Source: Methanomassiliicoccales archaeon PtaU1.Bin124
GTDB lineage: Archaea > Thermoplasmatota > Thermoplasmata > Methanomassiliicoccales > UBA472
Direction of reading: 5' to 3'
Assembly (NCBI GenBank): GCA_002067865.1
Contig: MVRC01000006.1
Coordinates: 124,001-188,000, forward strand
Length of the DNA: 64,000 bases
Under the pieces are notes generated by a model. That model made no database searches. It was not told where the DNA came from and saw only the letters and a list, made by a program, of their open reading frames with translations. The position numbers were made by a program, and so were the translations under genes. How positions within the stretch are numbered: the stretch's first letter is position 1; each line of letters starts with the position of its first letter. Below are positions 35,846-45,048 of the stretch, piece after piece.

Positions 35846-38706
35846 TTCAAATGGATATTAAGCGAGACAAACATGGTCGTCCTCGGGTTTTTTTAGAAGA
35901 GGATTGCCCCATCGAAGAGTTGTCAATAGAGTCGCAAAGGGAAAGAGGAGCTGCTAATGCATTACCACCCCTATACTTTCTACATATCTGGTGGGCAAGA
36001 AGGCCTTTGACGATAAGTAGAGCCTCGGTTTTGGGCTCTTTGTTGCCATCAGGTTTCGATGGTAAGGACTTCTTAAAATTGATGGGCATAGAAGGCGATC
36101 CAATTGTTGATCAGGCGAGAATATCTGCAGCAAACAAAACAGGAACGAAGTTGAAGGTTGGTTTTTCCCATAAGCGTGGTTTTAGTAATCAGATTCATAA
36201 AAGTGAAATAATTAAAATGCAAAATATTATCCATGAAGTCTGGGGTAATAGTAAAGTCAATGTATTGGACTCATTCGCCGGTGGCGGGAGTATCCCATTC
36301 GAGTCGGTAAGAATGGGCTTTGATACAATTGCTAATGAATTGAATCCGGTTGCATCGATTATTGAAAGAGCCACGATAGAGTATCCAATATTGTTTGGAA
36401 CTTCATTAGCAAATGAAATTGAAACAATTGGAGAAAAGATAGCATCTGAATTGGAAATTGAGCTTACAAACGTTTTTCCGAAAAATCCAGGTGAAAATAT
36501 TTTTGCGTACATCTGGGTCCGAACCGTTCGTTGTGCCAAATGCTCTCTCTCGGTCCCTCTAACACCTAATTGGTGGCTGAGTACGGTTGAAAAGATAGGT
36601 TATCATCCGATCGTTCCTTCAACGAACCAAGGTGATGTATGTTCTTTTAAAATTATATCGGTCATAAACGATTTTGATCCCGAGAAAGGGACGGTGAAAA
36701 GAGGCGTTGCAACATGTCCCAGATGCGGGAATATTATTGAAGGAGAATTCATCAAGGAAGAAGCGAAGGCTGGGAGATTTGGACATCAACTTGCTGCAAT
36801 AGGATATATGATGCAAGGGCGCAACGGTCGATTCTTCAGGGAGCCGCAGCAATTGGATATGGATGGCATAATTTTAGCTGAGAAGATATTGAATCAAAAA
36901 TTACCCGAATGGGAGAAAAAAGGAATCATCCCAAATGAAGAGATTCCAGATGGTAATAAAACAAGAGAGCCAAGAAATGTAGGTATTGATCATTGGAATC
37001 AGATGTTTAATCATCGCCAGCTCCTTGTTCATCTTATTACCATAGAGAAGATTATTGAGTATCCATGGAATGAGATTGAAAATGATAAAAAGAGAGAAGC
37101 GCTAAGAGTATATGTCCAACTGGCTTTCGACAAATGCATCGATTATTCAGCGATTTTAAATTTATATGATTCGACAAGGGCAAGAATAAAACATGTTTTT
37201 GCTCGACATGATTTTTCGATAACCTGGTCATATGGAGAGATTGATGGAGCCGGTACTCTATTCCGATTTGGTTATTCACAAATTTCTGGTGCATATTCAG
37301 AGATTGTTAAATTGATTGATCGGCCGCAGGGATCTATTCGTTTCATCAACGGTAATGCAGCCAATCTAACTGGGGTAGAAACTGGTTCAATTACTCATAT
37401 TTCCATCGATCCGCCATATTATGATAATGTAATGTATTCTGAATGCTCAGATTTTTTCTATGTCTGGATGAAACGTAGCCTGGCAGGTGTATTCCCCGAA
37501 CTGTTCTCGACCGAATTGACCGATAAGAGTGTTGAGGCGGTAGCTAATTTTTCTCAGTTCAAAACCTGTGGAGCAGGAAAGGCTAGGAGTCTAGCTTCAA
37601 AAGATTATGAGGCAAAAATGCTCTCTTCTTTCAGAGAGATGCACAGGGTGCTTCGAGATGAAGGAGTAATGACTATTATGTTCACTCATAAGAGAGTGGA
37701 GGCATGGGATACACTATCTCAAGCATTATTCGAAGCAGGATTCATGATTACCGCTACTTGGCCTATACATACTGAAAGTGAGCATTCATTGCACCAAGCA
37801 AAAAAGAACGCGGCAACTTCAACAGTTCTCCTTATTTGTCGTAAGAGAGTTGAAGAGAATAAAACATCCTGGTGGGACGAAGTACAACATCAAATCGACG
37901 AGGATGTGAAATTTCATGCTGAGCGTTTCGCCGTAAAAGGATTGAGGGGACAGGATACTTTCATCGCTTGTTTTGGCCCAGCATTACAAGTCCTCTCAGA
38001 ACACTGGCCGGTAAAAAGAAAAGATGGCACTACAGTAAGACCAGACGAAGCTCTTGACCGTGCTCGAATCATTGTGAGCGCATGGTTCATGGACCGAATA
38101 GCTGAAGGAAAAGCAGAGAATCTGGACTCTGTCACGCGTTTCTATATACTCTCATGGTACATCCAGAATGTAAGAGAATATCATTATGACGAGGCTCGGA
38201 AGCTCGGCCTATCATTAAATGTCGAAATCGATGACCTGATGAGACGAAAGATCATGGAAAAGAAGGGCGATTTCGTACGCATCCTCAAGCCTCAGGAGAG
38301 AGCGCGTAGTAAAGGTCTCAACCCCGATGCGAAATCTTACGATAACGTCCTTGACATGGTTCAATCCGCCATGTGCGCTTACGACGCTGGAAAGAGTCTG
38401 GAACTTACTAGGTTCCATCAAAGAACTGGCGCTCTTGCAACTAAGGGATATAAAGAGGCCATCGCTTATCTTCTGGACGTCCTCCCGCGAACAGAAGAGG
38501 TCGTAGAGTACAGATTATTGGACGAGATGTGGGCTGCCAATTATTCCGATCAGATCAAGAGAAAGGCCGTGAAGAAGACCGATCCAACGGGAAAGAAACT
38601 CACGTCATTGGATAATTTTACAGGGGAGAGCAACTCCACAGAATCAATCAATGATACTTCTGAGAGGTCTGAAGAGATCGAGGAGATGGACGAGGAGGAA
38701 CAATGA
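35842..38706 (+). CDS. DUF1156-type adenine-specific DNA methyltransferase
   Basis: A 954-residue methyltransferase. The N-terminus (PIEELSIESQRERGAANALPPLYFLHIWWARRPL) is the DUF1156 domain. The SAM motif appears as VLDSFAGGGSIPFESVRMGFDTIANELNPVA around residues 145-175, and the catalytic motif ISIDPPYYDNVMYSECSDFFYVWMKR near 520. A zinc ribbon (CAKC... CPRCG) lies between them. It probably methylates adenine in host DNA to distinguish it from foreign DNA, while the cassette partners restrict. Start at 35842 (ATGA overlap); the ATG at 35851 is also possible. The C-terminus overlaps the helicase gene. Confidence 0.85.
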   Translation: MIQMDIKRDKHGRPRVFLEEDCPIEELSIESQRERGAANALPPLYFLHIWWARRPLTISRASVLGSLLPSGFDGKDFLKLMGIEGDPIVDQARISAANKTGTKLKVGFSHKRGFSNQIHKSEIIKMQNIIHEVWGNSKVNVLDSFAGGGSIPFESVRMGFDTIANELNPVASIIERATIEYPILFGTSLANEIETIGEKIASELEIELTNVFPKNPGENIFAYIWVRTVRCAKCSLSVPLTPNWWLSTVEKIGYHPIVPSTNQGDVCSFKIISVINDFDPEKGTVKRGVATCPRCGNIIEGEFIKEEAKAGRFGHQLAAIGYMMQGRNGRFFREPQQLDMDGIILAEKILNQKLPEWEKKGIIPNEEIPDGNKTREPRNVGIDHWNQMFNHRQLLVHLITIEKIIEYPWNEIENDKKREALRVYVQLAFDKCIDYSAILNLYDSTRARIKHVFARHDFSITWSYGEIDGAGTLFRFGYSQISGAYSEIVKLIDRPQGSIRFINGNAANLTGVETGSITHISIDPPYYDNVMYSECSDFFYVWMKRSLAGVFPELFSTELTDKSVEAVANFSQFKTCGAGKARSLASKDYEAKMLSSFREMHRVLRDEGVMTIMFTHKRVEAWDTLSQALFEAGFMITATWPIHTESEHSLHQAKKNAATSTVLLICRKRVEENKTSWWDEVQHQIDEDVKFHAERFAVKGLRGQDTFIACFGPALQVLSEHWPVKRKDGTTVRPDEALDRARIIVSAWFMDRIAEGKAENLDSVTRFYILSWYIQNVREYHYDEARKLGLSLNVEIDDLMRRKIMEKKGDFVRILKPQERARSKGLNPDAKSYDNVLDMVQSAMCAYDAGKSLELTRFHQRTGALATKGYKEAIAYLLDVLPRTEEVVEYRLLDEMWAANYSDQIKRKAVKKTDPTGKKLTSLDNFTGESNSTESINDTSERSEEIEEMDEEEQ

Positions 38707-41700
38707 GCCTCAAGGATGTCCCGTTAAAAGCCCATTACATATCTGGTGTCGATGATCTGGTACACAAGTTCTACATTCCAATGTTAGAACAAAGCAATCT
38801 CTACCAACGTCGCACGGGATACTTCAACAGCCGAGCATTGGCGATGGCGGGACGAGGCTTGTCTGGTCTGATCCGAAACCATGGGAAGATGCAATTGATC
38901 TGCTCGGTGGAGCTGGAAGAGGATGAAAGAGAGATCTATGAGGACCCTTCCAAACACGTCCGATTGCTTGAACAGAAAGCAGATCAAGTGAGCAAGATGC
39001 TGGAGCAGCCATCTGATGAACTAGAAGAGCATCGTCTGATGTTGCTCGCAGAGGTCCTTTCTCGCGGTCTATTAGAGATCAAGATCGCTTTCCCAAAAGC
39101 AGGCATCTACCACGAGAAGGTCGGGATCTTCTACGACGATAAAGGTAACAAATGTGCCTTCAGTGGGAGTGACAACGAGACCCCGGGCGGATGGTTGCAC
39201 AACACAGAGTCATTCCATGTCTTCACGTCTTGGCAAGATGCCCGACATATCGAGCCAGAGATCGACACGTTCAATAAGTTATGGAACAATCGGTTGAGCG
39301 GTACAACGGTCATCCCACTTCCAGAGGCGGTAAAGAAAAATATCATCCGGTACAAGAAAAAAGATTTCGATGAAGGTTATTGGGAACCAGAGGACCCACG
39401 ATCAAAGTACGTTAGACCTGTGGATAATCCTGATTGGGTCTGGACCCCTGAGCTTGTATATATCTTCGAATCACCACGTCTCTGGAACCATCAGGACTTC
39501 GCATTTGGTGAGGTCGGCATCACGCCATTCCAGCACCAGGATTATGTTGCTGCCAACGTTCTGAAGAATTGGCCACCCAGATGCATGTTGTGCGACGAGG
39601 TCGGTCTTGGTAAGACGATCGAGGCCGGTCTGATCCTTAGAGGATTCATGTCCGCTGGTAGATTGGACAGGACGCTCATACTAGCCCCAAAGAACATCCT
39701 AAAACAATGGCAGCTGCAATTGTTCACAAAATTCAATATCACGGCATGGAGGCTCGAAGGCAACTATTTAGAAGGCCCTACTCTGGACCCAAACCTGTCT
39801 CCAGAACGTGTCAAGGCCGATCCGGATAATCCTTTCAAGTCGCGACCGATAATGCTGGCATCAAGTCAATTAATCAGAAGCGAGGCAAGATTGGACCAAG
39901 TATCGGCGGTCCCTTGGGACATGATATTGCTCGATGAGGCCCATCACGCAAGGGCTAGAGGTCCTTCAGGCAAGCGTGACCCCAATCTTCTTCTCAGGGC
40001 GATGGATAATCTCAAACTCCAGACCCAAGGGCTTGTCTTCATGACAGCCACCCCTATCCAGATTGACAGAAAAGAACTCTGGGACCTCCTCATGGTCTTA
40101 GAACTACCAGGTGGTTGGCAGGATGAGGATTCCTTTGATGCATTTTTCATTGAGCTAAATGAAAAACGACCAGACTGGGGTCTCATGTTCGGTCTGGCAC
40201 AGGACACGATAAAAGCATTCGGTATCGACGAATCTTCCATCCAAATGGTCCAGGAAGAATATCGTGATGTGGATGTCGAACACCTAATGCAGTTGATCAA
40301 GACCGGTAAGCACCAGGTCGCTCAAGGACTGAGCCCGAGGGAGCAAGAAGCTATGAAAATATTGCTCTACAGGTGCACACCAGTCTATAGAATGATATTC
40401 CGCAATACCAGAGAACTGCTGAAACGCTATTATCAAGAAGGGAAGATCAAAGATAGGATCGCTGATCGAGAGCCCCAGGTCCCGGATAGTATCGTGCTTC
40501 TAGGAAATGAGAACGACCCTCATTCGGAGCTTGGACTATATCTCAAGATCGACGAATACGTCAGGGAGTATTACGCGAAATACAACGCGGTCAGAAAAGG
40601 TATGGGTTTTGTGATGGAGGTCTACAGGAAAAGGCTCACCTCCAGCTTCCATTCTATCAAGCTCAGCCTTGAACGAAGGAAGGCGAGACTTGCTGAGGCC
40701 CTCCGCACCGGCGATTACGGGATGTTGCTAGGACTAGCACAACAGGAGATCGAGGACTCTGAAGAAGAGGAACTTGATGAGATTGAGGAATCCATCGATC
40801 CGTCCAAGCTCCGTTCAGACCAGATGAGAGCGGTCATCCAAGCTGAACATGATTTTCTTGAGGTCTTCATTAACCAACTGAAAAACCTGCCTCACGACTC
40901 GAAAACAGACTATTTGGATCGAATTTTACGAAATAAGTTCGAACAGGGATTAAGAAGGGTCATCATCTTCAGCCAGTTCAAGGATACAGTAGATCACCTG
41001 CTAGAGTATCTATTGCCCCAATATGGTGAAAAGCTAGGATCATATTCTGGCGTGGGAGGTTCATTCTGGAATGGCAGGGAATGGGTCACCTGCTCGAAGC
41101 AGAAGATCCAACAGAAATTTACCGATGATGCCGATCCGTTGGCCATTTTGATATGTACTGATGCGGCGGCAGAGGGTCTGGACCTTCAATCATGCAATAC
41201 TCTCATCAATTATGATATTCCTTGGAATCCAATGCGTATCGAGCAAAGGATCGGTCGTATCGATCGTATCGGACAAAAATCCCCCAAGGTTTTCATTCAC
41301 ACTTTCTTTTATCAAGGAACAGTAGAAGAAACTGTTTATGGACGATGCTTGGAGCGCATCGGTTATTTCCGCACCACTTTAGGGAATCTGCAGCCCATAC
41401 TAATTGAGACGGAACGTCTCATTAGAAATGGCGCCATGGCAAGGACAAGGGAAGAACAGCAGACGATGCTGGCGAACATCGATGAAAGGTTAGAGCAAAG
41501 CATTGCCGAGGTTGATGAGAGCATCCGAATATTCCACTTTTTGAATCACTATGTTCCACAGTTAAAATTAGCAATAAAAACGGTCCCGGTCTCTCAGGAA
41601 CAGCTCGAGAGCAATCTAGCACCCAGATTAGTCAATGCTGGATGGATCAAAGATGGTGATTATTGGGCGATAGAAAAAGATGTCATCACATTCAAACCAA

Positions 41701-42362
41701 AAGTGATGGACCAAAAATCCAGAAGTGCTCGATTGATCACGCCCAACTCGAATTTGGTAGGATTGTTCGGAAGTTTACCAGACATTTCAGAAGTGACATC
41801 CGACGCGAATGGACGAAAATTGTATAGGATTGAGATCGAAGGAATGACGGTTTTTGTCTTAGAAAATAAGAACATCTATCGGCCGGTAATCACGATGAAT
41901 GATCTTTCCCAGAGTGGTGGGCAGAAATTTTCGACATTAGAAGATTGCATCGCTCATATGCGTGCGGAGATCATTGGGCGTCGCACAGAGAGCATCAGAG
42001 ATCAATTGCATATGTGGCAGAATCGTATGGATGGATGGGAATCAAGAACGCGCATGTATCTTGTTCAATTATTGAATTGGCGCTGGAGAGACGTCTCAAT
42101 AAAAGGAACTGCTCCAACAGATGAAACGATTAACGACATTTGGACAGAATATCTCAAAGATGTTGATAGAAATTCAACTAAAAAACTTGCTGACTACGTT
42201 AAATATCGACCGGTTTCATCTGACATTCGGCGTGGTGTCAGAGGTAGGGTCCCGACCAATAGTCCTAGATCAAGTAAAATGGAGACTGCCTTGGCAAATG
42301 AACTTGAAATTATTCAATCTAACTTGTTTATGTTGAAAGAAAAAATGTCCAGCACATATTAG
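38703..42362 (+). CDS. SNF2/RapA-like helicase with N-terminal PLD-like nuclease domain
   Basis: A 1219-residue protein. Residues about 1-210 form a phospholipase-D-like domain (YQRRTGYFNSRALAMAGRG, and HEKVGIFYDDKGNKCAFSGSDNET with an HxK-type motif). The superfamily 2 helicase core follows: MLCDEVGLGKTIEAGL (Walker A), ILLDEAHHAR (DEAH), FMTATPIQ and ICTDAAAEGLDLQ to RIEQRIGRIDRIGQ (motifs V and VI). Such PLD-helicases are DNA translocases or restriction effectors in defence islands. It is the last gene of the four-gene cassette and overlaps the methyltransferase gene by 4 bases. Confidence 0.87.
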   Translation: MSLKDVPLKAHYISGVDDLVHKFYIPMLEQSNLYQRRTGYFNSRALAMAGRGLSGLIRNHGKMQLICSVELEEDEREIYEDPSKHVRLLEQKADQVSKMLEQPSDELEEHRLMLLAEVLSRGLLEIKIAFPKAGIYHEKVGIFYDDKGNKCAFSGSDNETPGGWLHNTESFHVFTSWQDARHIEPEIDTFNKLWNNRLSGTTVIPLPEAVKKNIIRYKKKDFDEGYWEPEDPRSKYVRPVDNPDWVWTPELVYIFESPRLWNHQDFAFGEVGITPFQHQDYVAANVLKNWPPRCMLCDEVGLGKTIEAGLILRGFMSAGRLDRTLILAPKNILKQWQLQLFTKFNITAWRLEGNYLEGPTLDPNLSPERVKADPDNPFKSRPIMLASSQLIRSEARLDQVSAVPWDMILLDEAHHARARGPSGKRDPNLLLRAMDNLKLQTQGLVFMTATPIQIDRKELWDLLMVLELPGGWQDEDSFDAFFIELNEKRPDWGLMFGLAQDTIKAFGIDESSIQMVQEEYRDVDVEHLMQLIKTGKHQVAQGLSPREQEAMKILLYRCTPVYRMIFRNTRELLKRYYQEGKIKDRIADREPQVPDSIVLLGNENDPHSELGLYLKIDEYVREYYAKYNAVRKGMGFVMEVYRKRLTSSFHSIKLSLERRKARLAEALRTGDYGMLLGLAQQEIEDSEEEELDEIEESIDPSKLRSDQMRAVIQAEHDFLEVFINQLKNLPHDSKTDYLDRILRNKFEQGLRRVIIFSQFKDTVDHLLEYLLPQYGEKLGSYSGVGGSFWNGREWVTCSKQKIQQKFTDDADPLAILICTDAAAEGLDLQSCNTLINYDIPWNPMRIEQRIGRIDRIGQKSPKVFIHTFFYQGTVEETVYGRCLERIGYFRTTLGNLQPILIETERLIRNGAMARTREEQQTMLANIDERLEQSIAEVDESIRIFHFLNHYVPQLKLAIKTVPVSQEQLESNLAPRLVNAGWIKDGDYWAIEKDVITFKPKVMDQKSRSARLITPNSNLVGLFGSLPDISEVTSDANGRKLYRIEIEGMTVFVLENKNIYRPVITMNDLSQSGGQKFSTLEDCIAHMRAEIIGRRTESIRDQLHMWQNRMDGWESRTRMYLVQLLNWRWRDVSIKGTAPTDETINDIWTEYLKDVDRNSTKKLADYVKYRPVSSDIRRGVRGRVPTNSPRSSKMETALANELEIIQSNLFMLKEKMSSTY

Positions 42363-42506
42363 AAAGAGCGGACGTCTACAAGTTTCCTTAGGGTGGTTAA
42401 GTTAGGTATGGTGGTTGATATTCGCCCAGTATTTCGAATGCAATACTTAGGTGGCCTCCAAAAGTGATGAATTTTGTATTGCCATTGACAGAAGTTAAGC
42501 ACAGAA

Positions 42507-43637
42507 CTATAACCAAGGGTCCAATGTGGCCCTCCTTGGTATTTTTCCTGTCGCCTCTTTCTTCAGCTTCGACAGGACTTCATCACGTTCCTGTAGGTAC
42601 ATCTCTTCGACTTGATGATCAACCCATTTCTTCTCGATTGCCAGGCTCACGCTTGTCCTATTGCTCCCACTGGCTATTAACCTGAACGCATGTTCCTCGC
42701 TTCGGTATTCAAGAACCTTAATAGTCATTGCATCCTCGATGATTCGATTTGCTAACTCATCGATGTAAGCAGGTGACATATAGAAGAGATCTGATTTCAA
42801 GTAGTCCCGCAACCTCTCCTTGGTAACCATTAATCCTTTCTCTCCTACGGTTGCGACCCTCACCAATGCTAGCATCTCTAGGACTCTGTGGGTCTTTGGG
42901 AAAGTGTTGATAGCTGATGAATTACTATCCACCGGGTTAGCCAATGATTTCACCAACTCTTTGTCCTTATGTAGTAGCGAAGCTCTTTTCACAACAATAT
43001 CTTGACCATCAATGCTGCGGATTTGAATATCCCTTCGAGGCGGTTCGCATAATGACAGGGTGGCACCCGGGATCATCTCTACTGACCAAACAGTAATCCC
43101 TCCACCCGTCTCAATGATGCGGTTGAGTACTTGGTGGGCATCGGCCGGGGGTGCAGCGATGACCGGTTCGAACACGATCGAGGAATAATCCTTTTCCATC
43201 AGATACTCCCTTGCTATAAGGTCCCGATGTGCCTCTGCCACTGCCATTCGGTCGCGCATCTGGTTCACAACCTCCATCGCTGACGCGGTTGAGCTCTTAC
43301 ATTCCCCGAAGATGGCGCATCGATAACGATTATTATCCTTGTAAAGTAAGAAATCGGTGTTCGGTAACCCATATTCAGCAAGTGGAGAAGCTCGGACAAA
43401 TCGATATCCCGTTCCCACCAGGCTACCTGTTTCAGTAAATGGAAAAACGCAGCTGTTGAGGATTGCCCGATGCTTACGTTCTGTTTCTATACCCTTCTTG
43501 AAAGGCTCGGCGATTGCTTCCCTTTCATTCTGATACTTAGTCTTCAGTTGCCTATTAATGGCATTCCTGCCATCAACATAAGACTTCCTCACTTCCTTCG
43601 GAAGCTTGGCTATGAAATCTTTCTCCGCTGGCTCCAT
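42507..43637 (-). CDS. Unrecognised protein with a PD-(D/E)XK-like signature
   Basis: A 376-residue protein that I cannot place in a family. Residues about 85-125 read LAEYGLPNTDFLLYKDNNRYRCAIFGECKSSTA: an Asp in a strand followed by a strand ending in ECK, the pattern of the PD-(D/E)XK nuclease core. The C-terminal third (LKSDLFYMSPAYIDELANRIIEDAMTIKVLEYR) looks like a winged helix. It is convergent with the PLD-helicase gene, 144 bases apart, and follows the next gene upstream by 10 bases, so the two form a unit. A nuclease role in defence is inferred. Confidence 0.6.
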   Translation of the reverse strand: MEPAEKDFIAKLPKEVRKSYVDGRNAINRQLKTKYQNEREAIAEPFKKGIETERKHRAILNSCVFPFTETGSLVGTGYRFVRASPLAEYGLPNTDFLLYKDNNRYRCAIFGECKSSTASAMEVVNQMRDRMAVAEAHRDLIAREYLMEKDYSSIVFEPVIAAPPADAHQVLNRIIETGGGITVWSVEMIPGATLSLCEPPRRDIQIRSIDGQDIVVKRASLLHKDKELVKSLANPVDSNSSAINTFPKTHRVLEMLALVRVATVGEKGLMVTKERLRDYLKSDLFYMSPAYIDELANRIIEDAMTIKVLEYRSEEHAFRLIASGSNRTSVSLAIEKKWVDHQVEEMYLQERDEVLSKLKKEATGKIPRRATLDPWL

Positions 43638-43647
43638 CCTTACCTCT

Positions 43648-44742
43648 TCAACAATGGGCTAGCTCAGCGAGTTCTGCGTTGTCATCAACAAGCTCGACGA
43701 CACCCTGATAGAATCCAATGAACGATTCAAAAGTCGTCTCGTACTTAGGTACAATGACAATCCGGTGGTGGGAGATGGTGATATCGAATACCGAGCCTTT
43801 CAACTCGTCTATCACTGTTGTTGTGATGCTCTCCAATCCCTTGGCCTTTGAGTCGTCTTTTCTCTCCTGCCTACCTATGTAGGTGTCTATGAACGAGAAC
43901 CTCTTGATCTCCTTTTTGATTTTTTCGAGAGCGTGTTCATCGAAGGACTTCTGAGCGTTCAATGTGATGCAACCAGCGTTGATGTACGCAACTTTAATGT
44001 TCAGATGTTCATCAATTCTATATTCAAACCTTTTTGAGGTTGCCTGCATGGACAGAATCTCACCCTTTATGCGGTCAAGGTGCTTGAGGAAAAGGTCAAT
44101 TATCCTTGGCGTAGCTCTTTGGGCGGCGAACAAACCATCATCGGTTATGTGGAGTTTCAAGTCATGACCGGCCCTCAGGTAAATCCTGTTTGGTATTACT
44201 CCATACAGCTCGCCCATCTCGTCAAGGGCGAAAGTGGCGTCGTTGCCTCTATACTCGATGCGTCGTGAATATTCTGGCCGAATTCTACATGGTCCATCGC
44301 GCTCGCCTTTTCTCCGTCCAGAGAAGAGATAAACATAACCATTGGTGTCCTCCATCAGTCCTTTCCAAAAGGCATCAAAGAGTAACGGTTTTATCCACAT
44401 CCGGGCAGCACCTTTGCGCCGATCAATTCTAGTACCAAGCTCTTTCTGGTAGCTATCGTCACTGGCATAGGTATACATTAACAAAAGACCTGGTGAATAT
44501 TCTTCAAGGAAGTACTGCTCAGATCCCTCCCCGTCATCTGACAGCGGGGAGACGCGATATATCTCACCAAGCTGGGTTATTTCCTTTGGGCTGAAGAGTC
44601 GTTCCTTCCAATCTTCGGCGACTAGAAGGCAGTATATTTTCAACCACCTTCTCTTACCATAACTGGAGAAAAGTTCCACTGGGTTCTCTTTTAAATATCC
44701 CCTGAACTCCTCCCGTGTGAACTCCCGATCCTTAATCTGCAT
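43648..44742 (-). CDS. Unrecognised protein, partner of the PD-(D/E)XK-like gene
   Basis: A 364-residue soluble protein of unknown family. I see no transmembrane segment and no obvious catalytic motif. The N-terminal part (KDREFTREEFRGYLKENPVELFSSYGKRRWLKIYCLL) is helical; the C-terminal 100 residues alternate strands (FDITISHHRIVIVPKYETTFESFIGFYQGVVELV). The start at 44742 has GGGAGG 5 bases before it; the frame is open to 44796. It forms a two-gene unit with the nuclease-like gene downstream. A 9-bp inverted repeat lies 22 bases before the start. Confidence 0.6.
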   Translation of the reverse strand: MQIKDREFTREEFRGYLKENPVELFSSYGKRRWLKIYCLLVAEDWKERLFSPKEITQLGEIYRVSPLSDDGEGSEQYFLEEYSPGLLLMYTYASDDSYQKELGTRIDRRKGAARMWIKPLLFDAFWKGLMEDTNGYVYLFSGRRKGERDGPCRIRPEYSRRIEYRGNDATFALDEMGELYGVIPNRIYLRAGHDLKLHITDDGLFAAQRATPRIIDLFLKHLDRIKGEILSMQATSKRFEYRIDEHLNIKVAYINAGCITLNAQKSFDEHALEKIKKEIKRFSFIDTYIGRQERKDDSKAKGLESITTTVIDELKGSVFDITISHHRIVIVPKYETTFESFIGFYQGVVELVDDNAELAELAHC

Positions 44743-45048
44743 GAATACCTCCCACCAGCTCTCTGCGCTCCTCCAAGCGTAAGGAGCGCATGACATTGTA
44801 GATTTAATCCTTTTATGGGTCTTTTATTCATTACCCCTATTCAAATAATTAACCTAGGGGTGCTCGACAATTGGGTCTCACTAATAAGAAGTGAAACTAT
44901 TGATGTCATTCGTGACAGAAAAACTACTTGCACCAATTGGGCTTGCTGAGTGGAATAACAATTCCACAGTCCATCTTCAATAAAACAAACGAAAACGAAC
45001 CAACCCGCATTTATTAATATAAATGATTTGAATTGAATATTCGGAGGT
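44743..45048. other. 306-base intergenic region
   Basis: Lies between the start of the gene ending at 43648 and the stop of the OLD-type nuclease gene, both minus strand. Apart from the two inverted repeats described at 44764-44790 and 44833-44861, I see no coding frame or RNA gene in it. Confidence 0.5.
44764..44790. promoter_or_regulatory. 9-bp inverted repeat before the two-gene unit
   Basis: TGCGCTCCT (44764-44772) and AGGAGCGCA (44782-44790) are perfect inverted arms with a 9-base loop, 22 bases upstream of the start codon at 44742. Depending on the transcription start it is either an operator or a leader hairpin. A TATA-like TTAAATC near 44811 on the minus strand fits a start close to this repeat. 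A second inverted repeat (ACCCCTA / TAGGGGT) lies at 44833-44861. Confidence 0.45.

Noticed and set aside
32295-42362. Assignment of the cassette as DISARM
   Set aside because: The DUF1998 (DrmB) gene and a DrmA-type helicase are absent, and a DUF499 ATPase is present, so it is a different system.
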